DNA of 12,406 nucleotides from 4572-123 sp964418755 (GTDB lineage: Bacteria > Desulfobacterota > Desulfobacteria > Desulfobacterales > 4572-123), in assembly GCA_964418755.1 (NCBI GenBank), contig CAYQNS010000116.1, positions 1-12,406 of the forward strand, read 5' to 3'. This document shows, one piece after another, positions 6,495 to 12,406 of this stretch (position 1 is its first letter; every line of letters starts with the position of its first letter). The notes under the pieces were generated by a model. That model was given only the letters and a program-made list of their open reading frames with translations. It did not search any database and was not told the origin of the DNA. Both the position numbers and the translations under genes were made by a program.

Positions 6495-9147
6495 TGCAAA
6501 CAGCTGGTACCACAGCCCCGACCACGGGCAGCTCTGTCAGGTCATCGAAACCCAGACTCTCTGGGGCGAAACGACCTGCCGTGTCTGGCTGCCCGGTTCG
6601 GATTCGGTGGTGCGTATTCCGGCAGCTAATCTTAAGCCGCTTGAGGACACCGCAACCGGCACACCGGCTGGAATTACCTACGTTGCCGCTGCAGCCAGAG
6701 TAGCTGATGCGCTCACCCAGGACGTTCTGCTTGCACCTATCGAATCCTCGGTTATCCCTCTTCCCCATCAGATCAGGGCGCTGTCCCGGGCGATCTCCAA
6801 CGACCGGATACGTTACCTCTTAGCCGACGAGGTCGGGCTCGGAAAGACCATCGAAGCAGGCTTGATCATGCGGGAGCTCAAACTCCGCGGTCTGGTTGCA
6901 CGTACCTTGGTCGTTGCACCTAAAGGCCTGCTTACGCAATGGGTGGCCGAGATGCAGACGCACTTTGGAGAGGATTTCCGGTTGCTCATCCCAGGTGATT
7001 TCTCTGCCTACAGGCGTATAGCCCGAGAAGAGAATATGTGGCAGAGCCATGATCAAGTCATTTGCTCCATGGATTCCGTTAAACCAATGGACAAACGCCG
7101 CGGATGGTCGCAGGGCCAGATAGCCGAGTATAACCGCGAACGTTTCGAGGATTTGATTGCCGCCGGCTGGGATCTGGTCATTGTGGACGAAGCGCACCGT
7201 CTCGGTGGAAGCACAGACCAGGTCGCCCGATTCAAACTTGGCCAGGGTCTTGCTGAAGCCGCCCCTTATTTTTTGATGCTCTCCGCCACACCACATCAGG
7301 GAAAGACGGACGCTTTTCACCGCCTGGTCTCCCTTATCGATTCCCAGGCCTTTCTTGATGTGGGCAGTGTCACTCGTGATCGAGTTCAGCCCTACGTTAT
7401 CCGCACCGAGAAACGCCAGGCCATGAAGGAGAAGCGAAGCTATATCGGCTTTCTCATGATCCTCATGCAACGTCTTGTCGTCTCCAGCACAGCAGCAATC
7501 AGCACCACTCTTGAACGTCGTCTGGAGGTGCTGGAAACGCCACGGGAACAGTTGACTCTATTCCCGGACTATTCAGAAGAGGATTGGGTGGACCTGGACG
7601 GACAGGAACAGATCGAAACGCTGCTCAAGACCCGCTTGAATGCCATGAAAAATGAGAGCGCTGAGGTGAAATTGCTCCTGAAGGCTGCGCGGCGCTGCGA
7701 GCAATCGGGCCCGGATGCCAAGGCCGAGTCCTTACTGGACTGGATTTACCGCCTGCAACAGGAAGAAGGCGACCCTGACCTTAAGGTCCTCGTTTTCACG
7801 GAATTTGTGTCTACCCAGGGGATGCTCAAGCAATTCTTGAGTGATCGCGGTTTCTCAGTGGTCTGCCTGAATGGCTCCATGAACATGAATGACCGGAAAC
7901 GTGTCCAGGAATCATTCGCAGAGGATACGCGCGTTTTGATTTCTACAGATGCGGGTGGCGAAGGCTTGAACCTTCAATTCTGTCATGTTGTGATAAACTA
8001 CGACATTCCTTGGAACCCGATGCGGCTCGAACAACGTATCGGACGTGTGGATCGCATCGGTCAGGGCCACGTTGTACGCGCAGTCAACTTCGTCTTTGAC
8101 AGCTCCGTGGAACACCGTGTGCGGGAGGTGCTGGAAGAAAAACTTGCTATCATCCTCGACGAGTTTGGCATCGACAAAACGGGTGATGTACTCGATTCGG
8201 CACAGGCCGGACAGATTTTCGACGACCTGTATGTGGAATCCATCCTTCATCCGGAAACCGTGGAGTCGTCTGTCGATACGGTTGTTACTCGAATCCACAA
8301 CCAAGCCAAGGAAGCGCAGAAAAGCTCTTCGGTACTCGGGGCGGTTGAGGAACTGGAACCCGGCGAAGCACAACGCCTGATGGCCCACCCTCTGCCGCAT
8401 TGGGTGGAAAGCATGACCGTGAGTTACCTGCAGGCAAACAATGGCCGGGCAGAAAAGAAACGCCGCATGTGGGACCTTGAGTGGCCGGACGGCGAGGTGT
8501 TTTCGAATATTGTTTTCACAGGAAAAGATGCCGACGATATTCCAACCGCTCGCCATCTGACATTGGAGGACAGCAGGGTTCGCGGTCTGGTAATGAGTTT
8601 GCCACGGGTGGCAAAGGGACAGCCGATACCATCTATCGTTATTCCGGGAGTCGCGGATGAAGTCACAGGCTTCTGGTCGCTCTGGGGAATCACCATCCAT
8701 AACGATGACTGGAATCAACGACGGATTCTGACCGTTTTTCTGCACGATGACGGCCGGGTACTCGTGCCTACCGCACGCCATATCTGGAATCAATTACTGA
8801 CGGTTTCTCCAAAGATTCAAGGGCATCTCGCGGGCGATCCTGCGCATGACGCATTTGATCGGGTCAAGGAAGTTGCAGAAAAACAGGGAAAGATAATCTA
8901 CGATGAGGTTGCCCAGACACACAGGGAACGTCTGACCCGTGAACGTGACAAGGGAGCGTATGCCTTTGCCGCACGGCGTAGATCTGTGGAACGTATCGGG
9001 CTCCCGCAAGTTCGGGATCACCGGCTGGCCATTCTGGATCGGGAGGAGCGCGAATGGTTTGCGCAACTGGAGCGTAGAGCTCAAATTATCCCGGAAATGG
9101 TGCCGCTTCTTCTGATCCGACTGGATGGAGGAGGTGCCAATGAGTAG
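6484..9147 (+). CDS. brxHII: SNF2-family DNA helicase/translocase of BREX (BrxHII type), with probable internal deletion
   Basis: This 887-residue superfamily 2 ATPase is the probable DNA translocase of the BREX complex. Residues 1-55 resemble a small SH3/Tudor-like module as in RapA. The motor follows: PLPHQIRAL at 92-100, Walker A DEVGLGKT at 115-122, DEAH at 235-238, SATPH at 267-271, motif V DAGGEGLN from 489, and motif VI QRIGRVDRIGQ at 517-527. The roughly 300 C-terminal residues are BREX-helicase specific and unassigned. Between motif III and lobe 2 the protein runs directly from the RTEKRQA segment (ending 313) into MKEKRSYIGF (from 314). Relatives, as I remember them, carry about 40-50 further residues there, with a GxxLFxxR and an LYxAVTxYVRxG segment. 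ATP-binding motifs are intact and the frame is open, so activity may be altered and not lost. The ATG at 6484 lies 11 bases inside the previous gene with only a weak ribosome binding site, so coupled translation is likely. HepA/RapA-like annotation is the main alternative. Confidence 0.82.
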   Translation: MRIDANSWYHSPDHGQLCQVIETQTLWGETTCRVWLPGSDSVVRIPAANLKPLEDTATGTPAGITYVAAAARVADALTQDVLLAPIESSVIPLPHQIRALSRAISNDRIRYLLADEVGLGKTIEAGLIMRELKLRGLVARTLVVAPKGLLTQWVAEMQTHFGEDFRLLIPGDFSAYRRIAREENMWQSHDQVICSMDSVKPMDKRRGWSQGQIAEYNRERFEDLIAAGWDLVIVDEAHRLGGSTDQVARFKLGQGLAEAAPYFLMLSATPHQGKTDAFHRLVSLIDSQAFLDVGSVTRDRVQPYVIRTEKRQAMKEKRSYIGFLMILMQRLVVSSTAAISTTLERRLEVLETPREQLTLFPDYSEEDWVDLDGQEQIETLLKTRLNAMKNESAEVKLLLKAARRCEQSGPDAKAESLLDWIYRLQQEEGDPDLKVLVFTEFVSTQGMLKQFLSDRGFSVVCLNGSMNMNDRKRVQESFAEDTRVLISTDAGGEGLNLQFCHVVINYDIPWNPMRLEQRIGRVDRIGQGHVVRAVNFVFDSSVEHRVREVLEEKLAIILDEFGIDKTGDVLDSAQAGQIFDDLYVESILHPETVESSVDTVVTRIHNQAKEAQKSSSVLGAVEELEPGEAQRLMAHPLPHWVESMTVSYLQANNGRAEKKRRMWDLEWPDGEVFSNIVFTGKDADDIPTARHLTLEDSRVRGLVMSLPRVAKGQPIPSIVIPGVADEVTGFWSLWGITIHNDDWNQRRILTVFLHDDGRVLVPTARHIWNQLLTVSPKIQGHLAGDPAHDAFDRVKEVAEKQGKIIYDEVAQTHRERLTRERDKGAYAFAARRRSVERIGLPQVRDHRLAILDREEREWFAQLERRAQIIPEMVPLLLIRLDGGGANE
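9127..9134 (+). promoter_or_regulatory. Ribosome binding site deciding the pglZ start
   Basis: GGAGGAGG lies five bases before the ATG at 9140. A longer reading from an ATG at 9125 would place that start codon overlapping this site and leave it without a ribosome binding site of its own. The start at 9140 also gives an N-terminus (MSSWRDQVLKEF) that matches what I recall of this PglZ family. Confidence 0.75.
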
Positions 9148-11149
9148 TTGGCGAGACCAGGTTCTGAAGGAGTTCACTCCCCAGGTTGCCCGCCTGACGC
9201 TGGTGGCAGACCCGGATGGTCTTCTTTTGGAAGAAGGTATTCTGCACGGGATTCGCGAGCGGGGTTTCGAACTGATCCCCTTCGAGGATCACGTCGCATT
9301 CCGCTACGCCTACGAATCTAAATTCCGCTCTCGATGGGACAAAGGTGAACACACTGACCTGGTGGTCGTATTGAGATCGCCGTCAAGCGACCTGGACTCT
9401 CTTCCCTATGATCTTTTGCAGGCAGGACGAAGACTATCTTTTAGTCTCGGAGATCTGTTCCCCAATCTGAGTTACCCTGTGGTTGCTGCGTTGGACGCGC
9501 AAGACCTTGATACACTCTTTCGGGCTCAGATTCAGCACACGCCGGGTAACATGGGTGATAACGCGACAAAGGAATTTGCGCTGCGCCATGTATTCGAGAT
9601 TGCACCTGAGCTTATTAAGCAGCCATCCGATCTTCTGCGGGTCTTGCTGCGCCGTCACTACCGGGGCCAGCGGATACCTACCATCCTCGACCAACGTTTT
9701 ATCCAGGTCCTAAGGCAGAACGGGCTGTTCGAAAAGTGGCCGCTCGACAAAATCATTTCCGACCGCGAGGCATTCTTTGCCTTCCTGCAAGAACGTTGGC
9801 CGGTTTTCCTGGATCGTATGGCCACCCATGGAGAACCAAAGACAGTGAGCGAAGGCAAGGCGGATTACGGACTCCAATATTCCGGCCCATTGGACCTTCC
9901 CTTTGATCATGACGACGTTCGCGTTTACATCGACAACCTTTTTCTCGAGGGACTGCTCCATTCAGTGTCTCACAATAACGCCGGGGATTTGACGTCAACC
10001 TGGGTTGAAATTGGTATCCAGACCGATCCAGCAAAAGATCACCAGCGCAGACTGGACCGGTTGATCGAAACGATCCGAGACACCATTCCCACAAGGGATG
10101 CCAGGCATGCAGACTGGTTTCGCTTTGGGTACGCCTATGCCGAAATCAGCGTACTCGAACACGAGTTGGGCAGTGGATTGTCAAGTGATGCCAAGAAGCG
10201 TATCGCATCACTTCGCTTATTTGTTGATCCGGCATTCCTCACGTGGGTTCAGGACCGGTTTGCCGGTCTGCATAACCAGCCTCCCGTACCGCCGGCAATG
10301 CTTCACCATATCCCGAAGGTGTTAGCCAGGAAAGTCTGCGACTCACGCGAAAGCAAAGCCGCGTTTCTCCTGGTGGATGGTTTGGCTCTGGACCAGTGGA
10401 TCGTCTTACGTGACGTGATGCAATCTCAAAGGCAAAACTTACGTTTCCGCGAAAGCGCCGTGTTTGCATGGATACCCACCATTACGTCAGTGTCCCGGCA
10501 GGCAGCCTTTGCCGGTAAGCCGCCGATTTACTTCCCCGCAAGTATCAACACCACGAACAAAGAACAATCTCTGTGGACTCAGTTCTGGGCGGATCATGGA
10601 CTGACAGGGCCCGCTGCAGCCTACGCCAGGGGCATTGGAGACGGTGACATCGACAAGGTTCGCGAGATTTTATCACACCCACAAATTCGTGTTGCCGGGC
10701 TTGTTGTCGACAAGGTCGACAAAATTATGCACGGCATGGAGCTGGGTGCCGCCGGTATGCACAACCAGGTACGCCAGTGGGCTATGCAGGGCTTTATGTC
10801 CGAACTTATTGACACGCTTCTCGACCAGGGCTTTCAGATTTTCCTGAGTTCCGACCATGGCAACATCGAGGCAAGAGGTTGTGGGCGACCGGCTGAAGGT
10901 GCTGTCGCGGATGTACGGGGAGAACGCGTTCGCGTGTATTCGGATGATCTATTGCGGGCGGCAGTCAAAGAACGCTTTCCTGATGCCATAGAATGGCCGT
11001 CGCTTGGTCTGCCGGATGATTATCGCGCCCTACTGGCTCCACATCGAAAGGCATTTATTCGCGATGGTGAAACCATTGTTGGTCACGGCGGGATCTCTAT
11101 CGAAGAGCTGATTGTCCCTCTGATTCAAATTGAACGGAGGGAGACATGA
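9140..11149 (+). CDS. pglZ: BREX PglZ, alkaline phosphatase superfamily protein (type 3 form)
   Basis: PglZ is the hallmark protein of BREX and Pgl systems, a metal-dependent member of the alkaline phosphatase superfamily needed for defence. Its physiological substrate is unsettled, and nuclease or phosphatase activity has been proposed. The 669-residue product has an N-terminal region of about 400 residues specific to the family and a C-terminal catalytic domain. Visible metal-site motifs are VDG with D413, a candidate nucleophile region TITSVSR at 447-453, DKVDKIMHG with D524 and H531, SSDHGN with D572 and H573, and GHGG with H649. All the expected ligands appear present, so the enzyme is probably active. 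The start at 9140 overlaps the helicase end by 8 bases. The stop overlaps the next start as ATGA. The type 3 assignment comes from the gene order and from the similarity of the N-terminus to remembered BREX-3 PglZ sequences. Confidence 0.9.
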   Translation: MSSWRDQVLKEFTPQVARLTLVADPDGLLLEEGILHGIRERGFELIPFEDHVAFRYAYESKFRSRWDKGEHTDLVVVLRSPSSDLDSLPYDLLQAGRRLSFSLGDLFPNLSYPVVAALDAQDLDTLFRAQIQHTPGNMGDNATKEFALRHVFEIAPELIKQPSDLLRVLLRRHYRGQRIPTILDQRFIQVLRQNGLFEKWPLDKIISDREAFFAFLQERWPVFLDRMATHGEPKTVSEGKADYGLQYSGPLDLPFDHDDVRVYIDNLFLEGLLHSVSHNNAGDLTSTWVEIGIQTDPAKDHQRRLDRLIETIRDTIPTRDARHADWFRFGYAYAEISVLEHELGSGLSSDAKKRIASLRLFVDPAFLTWVQDRFAGLHNQPPVPPAMLHHIPKVLARKVCDSRESKAAFLLVDGLALDQWIVLRDVMQSQRQNLRFRESAVFAWIPTITSVSRQAAFAGKPPIYFPASINTTNKEQSLWTQFWADHGLTGPAAAYARGIGDGDIDKVREILSHPQIRVAGLVVDKVDKIMHGMELGAAGMHNQVRQWAMQGFMSELIDTLLDQGFQIFLSSDHGNIEARGCGRPAEGAVADVRGERVRVYSDDLLRAAVKERFPDAIEWPSLGLPDDYRALLAPHRKAFIRDGETIVGHGGISIEELIVPLIQIERRET

Positions 11150-11916
11150 GCAATCGTCAGAAACAGATTGGCTTCAGCCAGCGCATCCGTCTTGATTGGC
11201 TCCAATATACTGCCAATATGGTTTTGGCCGGAAATAACAATAGTGCGGTCAACAGCTCGCTACAGGAACTATTGAAGGATAAGGTCTCCATCGGTGGAAA
11301 GGCCGTACGTGGCAACAAAGAGAAGGCCATCACTATTTTAATGAAAATTTGGCTCAATGTGCCATGCGAACTTGAGGCCCTTCGCAACGATGGTCTCGAA
11401 CTGTTAAAAGATCTCCCCCGCAAAGACCAGATTGCCGTACACTGGGGTATGGCTATGGCTGCCTATCCTTTCTGGGCAGCGGTAGCCGCTAACACCGGTC
11501 GGCTTCTGCGTCTCCAGGGGACGGCTGCGGCTGCACACGTTCAACGGCGGGTCCGCGAGCAATATGGAGAGCGAGAAACTGTTTCAAGAGCGGCCCGGCG
11601 CGTTATCAGTTCCTTCGTTGATTGGGGCGTTTTAAGCAAGACCAAAGAAAAAGGCATCTACAGTCAGGGTGGCACATACTCCATAGACGACCCGAAACTT
11701 ATTTCCTGGCTTATCGAGGCATCCCTGTATGCGCGATCCAGCGGCTCTGCCGCGATAAAGGACCTGCTCGGCAGCACAAGCCTTTTTCCCTTTCGCCTCA
11801 TGCATATGCCGGCAGAACACTTGGTTTCCATGTCACCTCGCCTGGACCTGTTACGCCATGGTCTGGATGACGATTTAGTGATGTTGCGAAAAGAAGGCCA
11901 GGCAGTTGAGAACTGA
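11146..11916 (+). CDS. brxA: BrxA-like protein (probable DUF1819 family), last gene of the BREX operon
   Basis: This is a 256-residue protein without signal peptide. An alanine-rich hydrophobic stretch at about 100-118 is short and interrupted, so I do not call a membrane segment. The most structured-looking part, about 131-180 (RRVREQYGERETVSRAARRV, then WGVLSKTKEKG and a short beta-like end), reads as a winged helix-turn-helix and suggests DNA binding. Known BrxA structures show such folds. I did not recognise it by a signature motif: the name rests on its place directly after pglZ, its size and this fold, since type 3 BREX loci end with brxA. It is slightly longer than the roughly 200 residues usual in type 1 BrxA. 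Translation starts at the ATGA shared with the pglZ stop, with GGAGGG at 11136-11141 four bases upstream. No gene follows on this strand. Confidence 0.65.
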   Translation: MSNRQKQIGFSQRIRLDWLQYTANMVLAGNNNSAVNSSLQELLKDKVSIGGKAVRGNKEKAITILMKIWLNVPCELEALRNDGLELLKDLPRKDQIAVHWGMAMAAYPFWAAVAANTGRLLRLQGTAAAAHVQRRVREQYGERETVSRAARRVISSFVDWGVLSKTKEKGIYSQGGTYSIDDPKLISWLIEASLYARSSGSAAIKDLLGSTSLFPFRLMHMPAEHLVSMSPRLDLLRHGLDDDLVMLRKEGQAVEN

Positions 11917-12137
11917 TCCGGATCCCGGCTGCCCGGTTTGAAAATATAGTTGCGTTGGAATTTTGGCGAGTGGTGACCGGATGGACATTTTCTAATTTTC
12001 AGCTTTTATCTCGGCCCTGCACCCGACATTGACGTTCATGCTGTCATAGGAGCGAAAAATAAGCTTTTCCCGCTCGCACCGGTTTTCAGCAAGAACCTGA
12101 AGGCTTTTGGGGACGCCCATAAAATTATAACTTTCTA
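11917..12137. other. Non-coding gap between the BREX operon and the transposase gene
   Basis: The two flanking genes converge across these 221 bases, which hold no convincing reading frame. The region is AT-rich towards its right end. I see no clear rho-independent terminator: the best stem, GAGCGAAAA against TTTTCCCGCTC at 12050-12075 with a two-base bulge, is not followed by a T-run. A 10-base palindrome, GATCCGGATC at 11915-11924, overlaps the last stop codon. The operon may end here by another mechanism. Confidence 0.6.
12105..12123. repeat. Imperfect palindrome next to the transposase 3' end, possible element terminus
   Basis: TTTTGGG and CCCATAAA form a seven-pair stem with one bulged T around a GACG tetraloop, about 15 bases beyond the transposase stop. 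Elements of the IS200/IS605 and REP-associated group are recognised by their Y1 transposases through subterminal imperfect hairpins, so this could be the left end of the element. An AT-only stem at 12119-12146 overlaps it and the stop codon. Without the other end or other copies the assignment is tentative. Confidence 0.3.
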
Positions 12138-12406
12138 TTATTTTATAAGTTTGAGTTGCCTGACTTTGGCGATCTTCTCACCACGCTTTACCGAAATACT
12201 TACAGATGGCTGCGAGACACCAAGTTTTTTGGATAATTCTGTGGTACTGAAACCCAGCTTTCTCACTGCCCAATAACACAATAAACTTCGTGCTTTGACT
12301 GTGACCTGATGCTTGCCGGCACTCCATACCTGATCAGGGGTAATTCCCAATTCAGATGACACGCGGATCGTTACTTTTTTCAAATCATACCCCTGAGCTT
12401 GAAGCC
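12138..12406 (-). CDS. Y1-type (REP-associated/IS200-like) transposase, C-terminal part only
   Basis: Only the end of this gene is in the window: the frame is open to the right edge, and a TTG at 12383-12381 is an internal codon and not a start, because the reading continues upstream as LQAQGYD. The visible 89 residues hold the C-terminal DnaA-like helix-turn-helix found in a subgroup of Y1 transposases: an AGKHQVTVKARSLLCYWAV helix, then TELSKKLGVSQPSVS as the helix-turn-helix and an RGEKI end. The HUH catalytic domain with its histidine pair and tyrosine would lie beyond the window, so whether the transposase is intact cannot be judged. It ends with TAA. It converges on the BREX operon and probably marks the edge of the defence island. 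A DnaA or other DNA-binding protein is the less likely alternative. Confidence 0.72.
   Translation of the reverse strand, partial: LQAQGYDLKKVTIRVSSELGITPDQVWSAGKHQVTVKARSLLCYWAVRKLGFSTTELSKKLGVSQPSVSISVKRGEKIAKVRQLKLIK

Noticed and set aside
6820..7470. 216-codon open frame on the - strand
   Set aside because: It is antisense to Walker A, DEAH and SATP of the helicase, with no recognisable domain or ribosome binding site.
7912..8793. Long open frame (293 codons) on the - strand
   Set aside because: It lies wholly opposite the helicase gene, crossing motifs V and VI, and its translation shows no domain. It is a by-product of codon use on the + strand.
9125..9139. Alternative pglZ start five codons upstream
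   Set aside because: The ATG overlaps the GGAGGAGG that serves the start at 9140.
12050..12075. Hairpin as a rho-independent terminator of the BREX operon
   Set aside because: The stem is bulged, half of it is A-T pairs, no T-run follows on either strand, and it is about 130 bases from the last stop.
12119..12146. AT-only stem-loop over the transposase stop codon
   Set aside because: Ten A-T pairs with a mismatch can arise by chance in such AT-rich DNA, and no terminator tract follows.
1..12406. CRISPR arrays, tRNA or rRNA genes
   Set aside because: I saw no regularly spaced repeats and no cloverleaf or rRNA-like sequence. Nearly all the window is protein coding.

Overview
This window is the downstream part of a BREX-type phage-defence operon on the + strand, ending at a short non-coding gap and the tail of a Y1-type (IS200/REP-associated) transposase on the - strand. 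The gene order is a Zn-ribbon N6-adenine DNA methyltransferase (PglX type), a TrlF-type PHP/SMC-ATPase, an AlbA_2 (Schlafen-like)/GHKL-ATPase protein, an SNF2 helicase (BrxHII type), PglZ, and a small BrxA-like protein. Apart from the two genes in the middle, this matches the published type 3 BREX order (brxF, brxC, pglXI, brxHII, pglZ, brxA). brxF and brxC would be expected just upstream of the window.

Layout: 3-2483 holds the methyltransferase, whose start lies outside the window. 2480-5245 (TrlF) and 5238-6494 (AlbA_2/GHKL) look like an accessory defence pair embedded between pglX and brxHII. 6484-9147 is the SNF2 helicase, 9140-11149 is pglZ and 11146-11916 is the brxA-like gene. All five junctions overlap (4, 8, 11, 8 and 4 bases), so the six genes are probably one translationally coupled operon transcribed from a promoter left of the window. 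11917-12137 is non-coding, and 12138-12406 (- strand) is the C-terminal end of the transposase.

How the parts would work together: in BREX, PglX methylates a non-palindromic host motif to mark self DNA, and PglZ, BrxC and the other Brx proteins block replication of unmodified phage DNA. The helicase is probably a DNA-translocating motor of the complex. TrlF carries a PHP metal-dependent hydrolase site fused to an SMC/ABC ATPase and would be a second, nuclease-like effector. The AlbA_2/GHKL protein is of unknown function and probably binds nucleic acid.

Organism: a bacterium of moderate GC (hand counts of scattered 60-base lines run from about 42 to 65%) with strong GGAGG-type ribosome binding sites. 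The transposase family with a DnaA-like C-terminal helix-turn-helix is, from memory, frequent in Desulfobacterota and some Gammaproteobacteria, so such a Gram-negative host is a guess and not a demonstration.

The points most worth checking are the two-gene insert inside the BREX core, an apparent in-frame internal deletion in the helicase near 7417-7424, and a change of base composition midway through pglX.
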